From positions 1 through 64,000 of the forward strand of contig JAZRHH010000045.1 of the NCBI GenBank assembly GCA_045644665.1: a DNA stretch of 64,000 bases, read 5' to 3'. The notes beneath the pieces were generated by a model that saw nothing but the letters and a program-made list of their open reading frames with translations, made no database searches and was not told the origin of the DNA. This DNA is from RGIG9115 sp045644665. GTDB lineage: Bacteria > Bacillota > Clostridia > UBA1381. The position numbers and the translations under genes are program-made. Below are positions 41,165 to 49,676 of the stretch, in pieces. The stretch's first letter is position 1. The number at the start of each line of letters is the position of its first letter.

Positions 41165-41211
41165 ATTATACACAAACCAGGTGTAAAAGGCTGTCGAAGG
41201 AGGCTGTCGTA
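41165..41211 (-). promoter_or_regulatory. Spo0A-dependent spoIIG promoter
   Basis: On the minus strand -10 TATAAT (41170-41165), a 21-bp spacer, and TCGACA (41197-41192) as -35, inside 0A box TGTCGAA (41192-41198 plus strand). A second box, TGTCGTA, is at 41205-41211. The overlong spacer and the overlapping 0A boxes match the Bacillus spoIIG design, activated by Spo0A~P. Confidence 0.8.
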
Positions 41212-41372
41212 AAATGTTTTTCATATTCCATGGTTTTACATAATAAAACAAAAATTTAAAAATTTAAATTTTGACGTATATTTTAGAAAAAAATAGTAAT
41301 ATTATATAATTTTACATAATATACATATTTTAGAACTGTAATTTTACATGATTTACGAAAAATTTGTCCTGT

Positions 41373-41401
41373 TTGACACTCATGTAAAAGCATGGTAATA
41401 T
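41373..41401 (+). promoter_or_regulatory. spo0A promoter
   Basis: TTGACA (41373-41378), 17 bp, TAATAT (41396-41401), 45 bases before the start. I see no convincing sigma-H site or 0A box right of 41211. Confidence 0.65.
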
Positions 41402-41446
41402 ATTTACAAATTGACAATAATTGGTAAAAAGAAAGGAAATGATACT

Positions 41447-42217
41447 ATGACCAAGAAACTAAATATTTTAATTGTAGATGATAATAAAACATTTACAGAC
41501 AAGTTGGCAGATTTTCTGTCCGGTGAAACCTATGCATCAAAAATTTATAAAGCTTATGACGGAGAGGAAGCATGGACACTTTTTCAGGCGGTAGACCCTG
41601 ATGTTGTAATACTGGATATTATTATGCCCAAGCTTGACGGAATAGGCCTTTTAAAAAGAGCAGCCGGCAAGAATACAGATTTTAATAAAACAACAATAAT
41701 TTGTATGTCCCTCAGCGGAAATGACAAAACCATGGAAACTGTACTTAATATGGGAGCAAAGCATTTTCTCCTTAAACCACAAACACCACAAGCAATATCA
41801 GATGTAATAAAGGCACTTGCAGGGGATACTCCTCACGAAAAAGAAAATGCACAGGCAATAAAAACCGATGCAGACCTTGAAACAATAGTAACAGATATTA
41901 TACATGACCTGGGTGTACCTGCTCATATAAAGGGGTATCATTATATAAGAACAGCTATAATGATGGTTGTGGAAAATATGGATATGTTAAACTACATTAC
42001 AAAAAGATTGTATCCGGAAATTGCAAAGCAGTACCGGACAACATCGAGCCGTGTAGAGCGAGCAATCCGCCATTCTATAGAAGTGGCATGGACAAGAGGA
42101 CATCAGGAAACAATGAACGAGATTTTTGGATATACAATACAAACATATAAAGGAAAGCCAACAAACTCAGAATTTATTGCTATGGTAGCAGACAGAATAA
42201 GGCTTCAAGTAAAATAA
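41447..42217 (+). CDS. spo0A: sporulation master regulator Spo0A
   Basis: Response regulator of 256 residues. The receiver has DD at 11-12, phosphorylated Asp57 (VILDIIMP) and the conserved Lys in LLKPQTPQ. The C-terminal Spo0A domain shows IHDLGVPAHIKGYHYIRTAI and the DNA-recognition helix SRVERAIRHSIEVAW. ATG 41447 has AAAGGAAATGAT upstream; the frame reaches back 12 codons with no ribosome site. Unlike the usual spoIVB-spo0A order, it stands alone and divergent from spoIIGA. Confidence 0.97.
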   Translation: MTKKLNILIVDDNKTFTDKLADFLSGETYASKIYKAYDGEEAWTLFQAVDPDVVILDIIMPKLDGIGLLKRAAGKNTDFNKTTIICMSLSGNDKTMETVLNMGAKHFLLKPQTPQAISDVIKALAGDTPHEKENAQAIKTDADLETIVTDIIHDLGVPAHIKGYHYIRTAIMMVVENMDMLNYITKRLYPEIAKQYRTTSSRVERAIRHSIEVAWTRGHQETMNEIFGYTIQTYKGKPTNSEFIAMVADRIRLQVK

Positions 42218-42315
42218 ATATTTTAATTGCACAAATACCGTGCCGGACTTTGTATAAAATGCACTAAACATTTTGAAATAATAGAACATATCTGTTAAAT
42301 GCTTCCTGTTTTCTA

Positions 42316-42356
42316 TTGACAAAATAAGGGTAGTGTGATATACTAAACACACACTA
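42316..42356 (+). promoter_or_regulatory. promoter and operator of the zinc-ribbon unit
   Basis: TTGACA (42316-42321), 17 bp, TATACT (42339-42344). The inverted repeat TAGTGTG (42331-42337) / CACACTA (42350-42356) brackets the -10 and looks like a repressor site. Transcription would start near 42351, leaving a leader of about 215 bases. Confidence 0.75.
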
Positions 42357-42398
42357 ATACCAATAATTTTTATACACAGTGTTTAAAATTTTAAAAAA

Positions 42399-42550
42399 CC
42401 TTGCCCTAATTTGACCGGCACACAAAATGATTATTATCGCAAAGGCTGACACGGTATTGGATGCAAAATTTATATGCCCGTGTAGCTTAAGAGAGTAAAG
42501 CAGGAGTAGTTGTTGTCGGTGCAAATCCGACCGGGGCAAGATTATTTTTT
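42399..42550 (+). ncRNA. structured leader RNA, partly tRNA-like
   Basis: CTTGCCC (42400-42406) pairs with GGGCAAG (42534-42540), followed directly by ATTATTTTTTT. Inside are ACACGG/CCGTGT (42449-42454 with 42478-42483), GCTT/AAGC (42485-42488 with 42498-42501) and GTCGG/CCGAC with a 7-base loop (42515-42531). The last two resemble D- and T-arms, but only 13 bases separate them, too few for an anticodon arm. The U-run after the closing helix suggests a terminator or ligand-controlled leader. Confidence 0.6.
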
Positions 42551-42568
42551 TAAAGTGAGGTAAAACCA

Positions 42569-42844
42569 ATGTACGAAGACAAAACATTAGTATGTAAAGA
42601 CTGCGGAGCTGAGTTTGTTTTTACAGCAGGCGAACAGGAATTTTATGCAGAAAAAGGCTTTGAAAACGAGCCAACAAGATGCAAGGAATGTCGTATTGCA
42701 CGTAAAAATAGCATAAGACAGGCAAGAGAGATGTATGAAATCACATGTGCATCATGTGGCAAGGTTGATAAAGTTCCTTTCCAGCCAAGAAATGACAAGC
42801 CTGTATATTGCAGTGAATGTTTTGCTAAAATGCAGGAAAACTAA
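42569..42844 (+). CDS. zinc-ribbon protein
   Basis: Protein of 91 residues with two zinc ribbons: CKDCGAEF...CKEC (residues about 9-40) and CASCGKVDKVPF...CSEC (about 57-84). The type is widespread in anaerobic bacteria and starts MYEDKTLVCKDCGAEFVFTA; its partner is unknown, though such proteins are often linked to oxygen or nucleic-acid stress. AAAGTGAGG precedes the ATG. Confidence 0.85.
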   Translation: MYEDKTLVCKDCGAEFVFTAGEQEFYAEKGFENEPTRCKECRIARKNSIRQAREMYEITCASCGKVDKVPFQPRNDKPVYCSECFAKMQEN

Positions 42845-42863
42845 AGATTTTTACATAGAACAA

Positions 42864-42897
42864 AAAAAGTCGCAAGTAAAACTTGCGATTTTTTTTA
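42864..42897. terminator. bidirectional terminator
   Basis: An 8-bp G/C-rich stem TCGCAAGT/ACTTGCGA (42870-42877 with 42881-42888) with A-run and T-run on either side. It serves the zinc-ribbon gene and the convergent DUF1189 gene. Confidence 0.88.
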
Positions 42898-43650
42898 TTC
42901 TAATTCAGGTGGGACATCCATATCCCTTTCTGTCTTTAAATAAAGAAATATAATTACCAGTACATATATAGTGCCTATAAACGGTGGCAGGAAAAATCCA
43001 AATGGATTTAAAATAGCACCTGCAACAGTCGGCAGGGTTTTTGCATACATAGCAACCTTTATATGCTCTCCCAAAGGTTTCTTTACCTTTAATATTGCCG
43101 CCATAACCATGGATATAAGACCGATAAAGAGTCCATTAAACAAATAGGAAATAATAAATGAAATTGCCATAGCAATTGCAAGGGAAGCCTTAAACACGTT
43201 CATAAACGGTCTTAGCAAATTAAGGTCACTTTTGGAAAACTTAAAAATTTCATTTTCCGTATTAAATTCGTTGTAGGAAAACTCTGCAGTTTCACCCATG
43301 TTCCTTATAATAACAGAATTTGCATCAAATAAAGCTCCGCTTACATTATCACCAAATTCCTCTTGGGTTACTTCTCTTGAGCCGGTTATAAATACCTTTA
43401 CTCCCGCAAGCTCAAAGCCAAAATCCTCTGCAATTTCAAGTCCCTCATTTGAGATTGTAAATTCAGGAAGCTCCTCTTTAAAAAACGTTCCAAATGCATT
43501 TGCTATTTTTATAGTAGGAACTATAGCGGCACCAATGCTGCAAATTATAAGAAGCACAGCAAGATAGCCTGCTACTCTCCATCCGCTGTTTTTTGTAAGC
43601 TTTCCATACTTTTTAAAATTTCCTGCTGCAATTAAAAAATCCTTTATCAT
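42895..43650 (-). CDS. DUF1189-family membrane protein
   Basis: Protein of 251 residues with one N-terminal helix (about 27-47), an extracytoplasmic domain of about 100 residues, and three or four C-terminal helices. The layout and AGYLAVLLIICSIGAA followed by SGALFDANSVIIRN suit DUF1189. Function unknown. It starts 5 bp after uppP. Confidence 0.75.
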   Translation of the reverse strand: MIKDFLIAAGNFKKYGKLTKNSGWRVAGYLAVLLIICSIGAAIVPTIKIANAFGTFFKEELPEFTISNEGLEIAEDFGFELAGVKVFITGSREVTQEEFGDNVSGALFDANSVIIRNMGETAEFSYNEFNTENEIFKFSKSDLNLLRPFMNVFKASLAIAMAISFIISYLFNGLFIGLISMVMAAILKVKKPLGEHIKVAMYAKTLPTVAGAILNPFGFFLPPFIGTIYVLVIIFLYLKTERDMDVPPELE

Positions 43651-43655
43651 TTAAT

Positions 43656-44468
43656 TTACCCCACAAATAAGAAATACAGTATTACAAGTATTCCAAGAAC
43701 AATCCTGTACCATCCAAACACCTTAAAATCATGGTTTTTAACGTAGCTCATCAGGAACTTTATAGAAACCATAGATGTTATGTATGCAACAGCCATACCG
43801 GTTATCAATATTATGGCATTTTCCATGCCCATATTAAGTCCGTACTTTAAAACCTTTAAAAAACTCACTCCAAGCATTACAGGAATGGCAAGGAAAAATG
43901 AAAACTCCGCCGCTGCTGCCCTTGAACATCCAACAATCATTGCACCAAGAATTGTGGCACCTGACCTTGACGTGCCCGGAATAATTGAAAGCACCTGAAA
44001 CATACCAATTATAAGAGCTGTTTTATAGGACATCTCGGATATAGAAGCAACCTTTGCGCTCTTTTCTCTTTTTTCTATAAACAAAAACGCTATTCCGTAA
44101 ATAACAAGCATGGCAGACACTACCTGCCAGTTTTCAAAGCGCTCCATTATGGGGTCAAGAACCAGCCCTATCACCGCCGCAGGAATACAGGCTGTGATTA
44201 TTTTAAACCACATACTCCATACATCCTTTTTTTCATCGGAAGTTTTTGATGGTGCAAAGGGATTTAGCTTTTTAAAATACAGCGTCACAACAGCAAGTAT
44301 TGCACCAAGCTGTATAACATACAGGTAAAGGTCTGACGCAGTAAACCCGTCTTTATTTCCTATAATTTCATTAACAAGTATCATGTGTCCTGTAGAGCTT
44401 ATAGGCAGCCACTCTGTGACACCCTCAACAAGACCCAGGATTATACTTTTCATTAATTCTATAATCAC
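43656..44468 (-). CDS. uppP: undecaprenyl-diphosphatase
   Basis: BacA-type integral-membrane phosphatase of 270 residues recycling the C55 lipid carrier of cell-wall synthesis; it also gives bacitracin tolerance. Motif 1 is LVEGVTEWLPISSTGH and motif 2 is PGTSRSGATI. About eight helices. The start is GTG 44468, 7 bases after GGAGG; an ATG five codons later is too far from the ribosome site. Confidence 0.95.
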   Translation of the reverse strand: MIIELMKSIILGLVEGVTEWLPISSTGHMILVNEIIGNKDGFTASDLYLYVIQLGAILAVVTLYFKKLNPFAPSKTSDEKKDVWSMWFKIITACIPAAVIGLVLDPIMERFENWQVVSAMLVIYGIAFLFIEKREKSAKVASISEMSYKTALIIGMFQVLSIIPGTSRSGATILGAMIVGCSRAAAAEFSFFLAIPVMLGVSFLKVLKYGLNMGMENAIILITGMAVAYITSMVSIKFLMSYVKNHDFKVFGWYRIVLGILVILYFLFVG

Positions 44469-44482
44469 AAAAAGCCTCCGAA

Positions 44483-45100
44483 TTACTCACAAAGAGCTTT
44501 CATAATAAGATCATGACACATTTCGTTGCCAAGGACAGCTGTATTAAGACACAAATCATAATTTTTCATCTGTCCCCATGTACCGTTTGTATAGTAATCA
44601 TAATAAGAACGTCTTTGCTTTTCTGTCTTTATAACTTTATCCTTTGCCTTTTGCTCAGTAAGACCAAGTCTCTGGGCTACACGCTTAACCTTATAATCCA
44701 TATTTGCATAAAGGAAAACACTAAGATGCGGAATTTCTGCATTCCTTAGAACATAATCTGCGCATCTTCCAACAAATATACATGGACCTTCTTCTGCGTG
44801 CTCTTTAATAATTTCTGATTGTGCAAGGAACAGCTTGTCATTTATGGGAATATCATAATATATAGGTCCTCCAAGAGTACCTACAGAATAGTTGCCCATT
44901 GCAATAGAATACAAAAAGCTGCCTTTTGCATTTTCGTCCATCTTCTTAACTGCTTCTTCGTTAAAATTACCTTTCTTTGCTGCAAGCTCCACAATTTCCT
45001 TATCATAGAAGTTGTAGCCAAGCTCTTCTGCCAGACGTTTTGCTATATCGTAGCCTCCGCTGCCAAATTCTCTGCCGATAACCAATGATTTCTTTTCCAT
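44483..45100 (-). CDS. cytidylate-kinase-like family protein
   Basis: P-loop protein of 205 residues: VIGREFGSGGYDIAKRLA replaces the usual GxxGxGK loop, then YNFYDKEIVELAA and FVGRCADYVLR. The family is common in clostridia and annotated as cytidylate-kinase-like; the nucleotide substrate is not proven and true Cmk is shaped differently. ATG 45100 is 9 bases after AAAGGA; an ATG at 45109 touches the ribosome site. Confidence 0.8.
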   Translation of the reverse strand: MEKKSLVIGREFGSGGYDIAKRLAEELGYNFYDKEIVELAAKKGNFNEEAVKKMDENAKGSFLYSIAMGNYSVGTLGGPIYYDIPINDKLFLAQSEIIKEHAEEGPCIFVGRCADYVLRNAEIPHLSVFLYANMDYKVKRVAQRLGLTEQKAKDKVIKTEKQRRSYYDYYTNGTWGQMKNYDLCLNTAVLGNEMCHDLIMKALCE

Positions 45101-45123
45101 AAATTTCATTCCTTTCTTTTATA

Positions 45124-45711
45124 TTATTGTCCAAGGCGTGCTTCCTTAGACATCATTTTCTGGTAAACTTCTTTTTCGGCATTTACCTTTTTTACATACT
45201 CCCTTGTTTCCTTAAATGGTATGTTTTTTAAGGTTTTACCGTCATCAGAATATTTTTTATTTTCAAGCCACTTGTCAACGTTACCCATTCCTCCGTTATA
45301 TGCAGCAAGTGCAACGTCAACATTTCCTTCATAATAATCTATAAGATATCTTATGTAATAACAGCCAAGCTCTATATTATCCCTCGGGTTGTTAAGTTCA
45401 ATTTCGTCTGCATCTTTCCCAAGCTGCTGTGCCACCCAGTCCGCCGTGTCGTCTGTAAGCTGCATAAGACCGCTTGCTTTTCCTGAATGTGCATCCTCAA
45501 TAAAATTGCTTTCTGCTTTTATTATTGCCATTACCAGGTGTGGATCCAACTCATATTCCTGTGAATATTTTGTTACAATATTCTCATAGTCCAGAGGATA
45601 TAAAAGATTTTTACAAGTAACAACTCCAAGTACAGCAGCTGCAACTACCAAAGCTACAAATACAAGTTTTTTTAATGTGCAGCTTTTCTTTTTTCTTCGT
45701 CTATTCTTAAT
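45124..45711 (-). CDS. membrane-anchored SLT lytic transglycosylase, probable ATT start
   Basis: Goose-type/SLT murein transglycosylase: AIIKAESNF holds the catalytic Glu, then SGKASGLMQLTDDTADWV and LAAYNGGMGNV. With the start at ATT 45711 the protein has 195 residues and a basic N-terminus (KNRRRKKKSC) before the membrane helix. AGGAGG (45727-45722) lies 10 bases upstream, inside coaE. No ATG, GTG or TTG follows a ribosome site; TTG 45651 lies inside the helix and would drop the basic anchor. It overlaps coaE by 40 bp. Confidence 0.75.
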   Translation of the reverse strand: MKNRRRKKKSCTLKKLVFVALVVAAAVLGVVTCKNLLYPLDYENIVTKYSQEYELDPHLVMAIIKAESNFIEDAHSGKASGLMQLTDDTADWVAQQLGKDADEIELNNPRDNIELGCYYIRYLIDYYEGNVDVALAAYNGGMGNVDKWLENKKYSDDGKTLKNIPFKETREYVKKVNAEKEVYQKMMSKEARLGQ

Positions 45712-46295
45712 TGTTCAGCAACCTCCTTTACTTTCTTTTCAAGATCATCCCTGTTACCATTATTATACACTAAATAATCACAATTTTCAATATAAAATTT
45801 ATTTTCTTTTTGAGAGCCTATTCTCGCCCTTGCCGCATCCTCCGAAATTTTGTCTCTTTCCTGTATCCTCCGAAGCCTTGTATCCATGTTTGCAAGTACA
45901 CCAATTACTTTACGGCAGCTTTTTGTAACGCCGCTTTCAAAAAGCACAGCGCCGTCAATTCCAATCATACCGGAAGAAGATTTTTCGGCTAAATCAAAAA
46001 TACGCTCAAGTATATAATAATGAGTAATTTCATTTAATCTTTGCAGCTTTTCACCGTCTGTAAAAACAATATCTGCAAGTTTTTTTCTTTGAAGAACGTT
46101 ATCTTTATCTGTAATATCCGCTCCAAATTCTTCTTTCAGCTTTTCAAGGCATTCTTCCCCCGGCATGGTCACCTGCCTTGCAATAATGTCACAGTCTATT
46201 ATTTCAAAGCCAAGAACTTTAAACATTTCGGAAACGGTGGACTTTCCCGAGCCGCTTCCGCCGGTTATTCCAAACAGATATTTATTTTGCATCAT
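45672..46295 (-). CDS. coaE: dephospho-CoA kinase
   Basis: Last step of coenzyme A synthesis; 207 residues. The P-loop is FGITGGSGSGKSTVS, followed by IDCDIIARQV and LFESGVTKSC. The gene overlaps the polA end by 14 bp. ATG 46295 or 46292 is likely; an ATG at 46310 is farther inside polA and lacks a better ribosome site. It contains the ribosome site for the next gene. Confidence 0.93.
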   Translation of the reverse strand: MMQNKYLFGITGGSGSGKSTVSEMFKVLGFEIIDCDIIARQVTMPGEECLEKLKEEFGADITDKDNVLQRKKLADIVFTDGEKLQRLNEITHYYILERIFDLAEKSSSGMIGIDGAVLFESGVTKSCRKVIGVLANMDTRLRRIQERDKISEDAARARIGSQKENKFYIENCDYLVYNNGNRDDLEKKVKEVAEQLRIDEEKRKAAH

Positions 46296-48882
46296 ACCAA
46301 CTCTTTCCATGTGCCATTTCTACCGCAAGAGGAACAGAAAGCTGTGCCGCATTTTCCATTTCCTCACGGAGCACCTTTTCAGCTTTTGAAATTTCTTCCT
46401 CCGGCACCTCTAAAATAAGCTCGTCATGTACCTGAAGAATAAGCTTCGAGCGTAGTCCCTCCTCTTTAAGCCTTTTGTGAACACGGACCATGGCAATTTT
46501 TATAATATCCGCCGCTGTTCCCTGTATTGGTGCGTTTGAAGCTGCCCTTTCACCAAAGGAGCGAATGTTAAAGTTTGGCGAGCGAAGCTCCGGTATATAA
46601 CGCACTCTTCCGTAAAGAGTACGAACAAATCCCTCTTCCTTTGCTTTTTCCTTTGTTTCCTCCAGATACTCATTCATTCCCGAGTACCGCGCTTTATAGT
46701 TTGTTATATATTTTTTTGCCTCTCCAATTGGAATTTTTAAATCCTGGGCAAGAGAAAACTCTCCCATGCCATACACTATTCCAAAGTTAACTGTCTTTGC
46801 AAAGCTGCGCATTTTTGATGTTACTTCCTCAAGTGGCACATCAAAAACCTGCGCGGCCGTAACTGAATGTATGTCGTCTCCGTTTTTATAAGCCTCTGTC
46901 ATAACCTTGTCGCCTGACAGGTGTGCAAGAATTCGCAGCTCAATCTGTGAATAGTCGGCGTCAAGGAGTACATTCCCCTCTCCTGCTATAAACATTTTTC
47001 TTATTTCACGTCCAAGAGCTGTTCTTACAGGAATATTTTGAAGATTAGGCTCTGCAGAGCTTAGTCTGCCTGTTACGGTTACAGTTTGGTTGAACATAGA
47101 ATGTATCTTTCCGGTTTCTTTGTCCACCACAGTGCTAAGTCCGTCACAGTATGTGCTCTTTAGCTTTGTAAGCTGCCTGTATTCGAGAATTTTTTCAACA
47201 GCAGGGTGTTTGCCCCTTAGCTTTTCAAGAACCTCTGCACCGGTAGCGTATCCCGTTTTGGTTTTCTTTGCAGGCTTTAGCTCCAGCTTTTCAAAAAGTA
47301 TTGGTCCAAGCTGCTTTGGAGAGTTTATATTAAATTCCTCTCCCACAAGAGAATATATCTCCTCCGTCAGCCTCCCAATATCTGCCTCAAGCTTTGCTCC
47401 AAATTTATCAAGCTCCGCTGTATCAACGGTTATGCCCTCTTTTTCCATATCACCAAGGACAAAAACAAGGGGCATTTCTATCTCGTAAAACAGATTATCA
47501 AGACCTTTTTCCTTAAGCTCTTTTTCCATAACCTCCCAAATAGGAATTATAGAAAATGCCGTTTTTTCAAGTGTATCGTCTGCGCTTTTTTCATCATCAA
47601 AAAGGCTCATTTGAGTGTTTGTCTCTTTTTCTTCGGGAGGCTCCGCACCTATATAATCCTTAAGCGCTCCAAAAACTGTATATTCGCTCTTTGACGGGTT
47701 CAAAAGGTATGCAGCAATTGCAAGGTCTGCCTTTATATTTGTAAATTCAAGCCTATCCGACAGAGCAACATAATCCTCTTTCATACTAAACATATAGACT
47801 TGCTTGGTATTGTCTTTAAGTACAGATTTTAATACTCTTTCGCTTTCTCCGCCGTACACAGAATATACTGCCCGTCCGTCAGAAAAAGCTGCTGCCTCAA
47901 CATCTTTTCCGGTTCTTTTTATAACACAGGAGATTTTGTTCCCAAGGCCTTCTATGCTTTTTGCAGCTTTTTGATTTTCAAAAAAGTTTGTGACAGTTTT
48001 TTTCACTCCCCCAAGCTTTTTAATAAAGGAGTTAAGCTCTAATCTTTCGAGCAGCTTTATAAATTCTTCCCTCTTTGATAGCTCATCTTCTGAAAAAGAA
48101 CAGCTGCTTAAGTCAAATTCAATTGGCACACTTCGGCAAATTCTCGCAAGTTCTTTGCTAAGCTTTGCACTTTCCTCTCCGTCTTTTAGCTTTTGAAGGG
48201 TTGCACCCTTTACTCCGGAGCTTTCTATATTTTCATAAAGTGCTTCAATTGAGTGGTGCTCTGCAATTAGCTTTGTGGCAGTTTTTTCACCAATTCCCGC
48301 AACTCCCGGTATATTATCCGAGGGGTCTCCCATAAGCGCCTTCACATCAATAAACTCTGTTGGTGTTACATTATATTTATCTTTTACTTCCTTTATTCCA
48401 TAGCAAACAGTCTCACTTTTTCCCATACGTGAAACGGTCAAAATAACATTTGTATTGTCAGAAACAAGCTGCAAATCGTCCTTGTCCCCTGTTGCAATAA
48501 GGCATTTTATATTTTCCCTGTCGCAAATTGCAGAAACAGTTCCTATAATATCGTCTGCCTCATATCCCTCAATTTCAAGAACAGGTACACCCATAGCCGA
48601 CAAAATTTCGCGTGCATATGGCATTTGCACCTTTAAATCATCAGGCATGGGACGTCTGCCTGCCTTATACTCTCCGTACATTTTATGGCGGAAGGTAGGA
48701 GCCTTAAGGTCAAAAGCACCACATATAAAATCAGGCTTTTCCTCGTTTATCAGCTTAAATAAAATATTTAAAAATCCGTATATTGCATTAGTGGGGGTTC
48801 CGTCAGAAGCTGAAAGAAATCTTATTCCGTAGTACGCCCTGTTTAATATACTGTTAGAGTCTAATATAAGCAGCTTTTTCAT
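46282..48882 (-). CDS. polA: DNA polymerase I
   Basis: Repair polymerase of 866 residues. The 5'-nuclease domain (1-290) has LLILDSNSILNRAYYG and YEADDIIGT. The middle domain (about 300-470) lacks the DxE motif of the 3'-5' exonuclease, so proofreading is probably lost, as in many Firmicutes. The polymerase domain has motif A DADYSQIELRILAHLS, motif B RSFAKTVNFGIVYGM and motif C LQVHDELILEV. The ATG is 17 bp after ung. Confidence 0.96.
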   Translation of the reverse strand: MKKLLILDSNSILNRAYYGIRFLSASDGTPTNAIYGFLNILFKLINEEKPDFICGAFDLKAPTFRHKMYGEYKAGRRPMPDDLKVQMPYAREILSAMGVPVLEIEGYEADDIIGTVSAICDRENIKCLIATGDKDDLQLVSDNTNVILTVSRMGKSETVCYGIKEVKDKYNVTPTEFIDVKALMGDPSDNIPGVAGIGEKTATKLIAEHHSIEALYENIESSGVKGATLQKLKDGEESAKLSKELARICRSVPIEFDLSSCSFSEDELSKREEFIKLLERLELNSFIKKLGGVKKTVTNFFENQKAAKSIEGLGNKISCVIKRTGKDVEAAAFSDGRAVYSVYGGESERVLKSVLKDNTKQVYMFSMKEDYVALSDRLEFTNIKADLAIAAYLLNPSKSEYTVFGALKDYIGAEPPEEKETNTQMSLFDDEKSADDTLEKTAFSIIPIWEVMEKELKEKGLDNLFYEIEMPLVFVLGDMEKEGITVDTAELDKFGAKLEADIGRLTEEIYSLVGEEFNINSPKQLGPILFEKLELKPAKKTKTGYATGAEVLEKLRGKHPAVEKILEYRQLTKLKSTYCDGLSTVVDKETGKIHSMFNQTVTVTGRLSSAEPNLQNIPVRTALGREIRKMFIAGEGNVLLDADYSQIELRILAHLSGDKVMTEAYKNGDDIHSVTAAQVFDVPLEEVTSKMRSFAKTVNFGIVYGMGEFSLAQDLKIPIGEAKKYITNYKARYSGMNEYLEETKEKAKEEGFVRTLYGRVRYIPELRSPNFNIRSFGERAASNAPIQGTAADIIKIAMVRVHKRLKEEGLRSKLILQVHDELILEVPEEEISKAEKVLREEMENAAQLSVPLAVEMAHGKSWYDAK

Positions 48883-48899
48883 AATACATAAGCCTTTCC

Positions 48900-49574
48900 T
48901 TAAATATTTTCTATCTGCCAGTCAATTGGCTCTTTACCCATTTCCTTTAAAAGCTCGTTTGTCTTTGCAAAATGTCCGCAGCCGAAAAATCCACGACTGG
49001 CAGAGAGAGGACTTGGATGAACAGTTGTAAGAATGTGGTGGCAGGGGTTTTTTATAAGCCGCGCCTTTTCCTTAGCATTATTCCCCCAAAGGAGAAAAAT
49101 AACCGGCTCCGTACGTGCATTAAGCTTTTCAATTACGCAGTCTGTAAAAATTTCCCAACCCTTGCCCCTGTGTGAATTTGCCATACCGTCACGAACAGTA
49201 AGGGCAGCGTTTAAAAGCAGCACTCCCTGCTTTGCCCACTTTTCCAAAAACCCGTTGTTTGGTATGTAGCATCCAAGCTCGTGATTAAGCTCCTTGTACA
49301 TATTAAGAAGCGAGGGGGGTATGGGTACCGACTTTTGCACAGAAAATGCAAGTCCGTGTGCCTGATTTTCCCCGTGGTATGGGTCCTGTCCTATAATAAC
49401 CGCCTTTGTGCCTGAATATGACGTCAGCTTAAGGGCATTGAAAATATCGTGCATAGATGGGTGAATAATATGGTTTTTGTACTCCGATTTTAAAAATGTG
49501 CGAAGAGTTTTGTAGTATTCTTTGTCAAACTCACCGTCAAGTATCTTGTCCCAGTCATTTCCAATGTTAACCAT
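48900..49574 (-). CDS. ung: uracil-DNA glycosylase
   Basis: Family 1 enzyme of 224 residues removing uracil from DNA. The water-activating loop is GQDPYHG, the uracil site LLLNAALTV, and the leucine loop HPSPLSASRG. ATG 49574 follows AAGGAGGCGGAAAAT; the frame extends 19 codons upstream without support. It shares the base-excision pathway with the polA gene next to it. Confidence 0.97.
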   Translation of the reverse strand: MVNIGNDWDKILDGEFDKEYYKTLRTFLKSEYKNHIIHPSMHDIFNALKLTSYSGTKAVIIGQDPYHGENQAHGLAFSVQKSVPIPPSLLNMYKELNHELGCYIPNNGFLEKWAKQGVLLLNAALTVRDGMANSHRGKGWEIFTDCVIEKLNARTEPVIFLLWGNNAKEKARLIKNPCHHILTTVHPSPLSASRGFFGCGHFAKTNELLKEMGKEPIDWQIENI

Positions 49575-49639
49575 ATTTTCCGCCTCCTTGCTAATTACAG
49601 TAATTTTATCACAAATTCCATAGTCTGTCAAATTTTAAA

Positions 49640-49666
49640 GGAGGTGTTGCCAAAGGCAACACCTCC
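49640..49666 (-). terminator. terminator of the small Cys-rich gene
   Basis: A perfect 12-bp stem (49640-49651 with 49655-49666), loop AAA, and a leftward T/A tail (TTTAAAATTT), 10 bases after the stop codon. Confidence 0.85.
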
Positions 49667-49676
49667 GTAGCCACTA

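Noticed and set aside
42478..42537. tRNA gene at the zinc-ribbon leader
   Set aside because: D-like and T-like arms are present, but only 13 bases lie between them, the acceptor pairs at only about five positions, and there is no anticodon arm or CCA.
42485..42540. Cobalamin riboswitch
   Set aside because: GGTGCAAATCC resembles part of the B12 core, but the adjoining GGGAA and the GCCACTG-type B12 box are missing.
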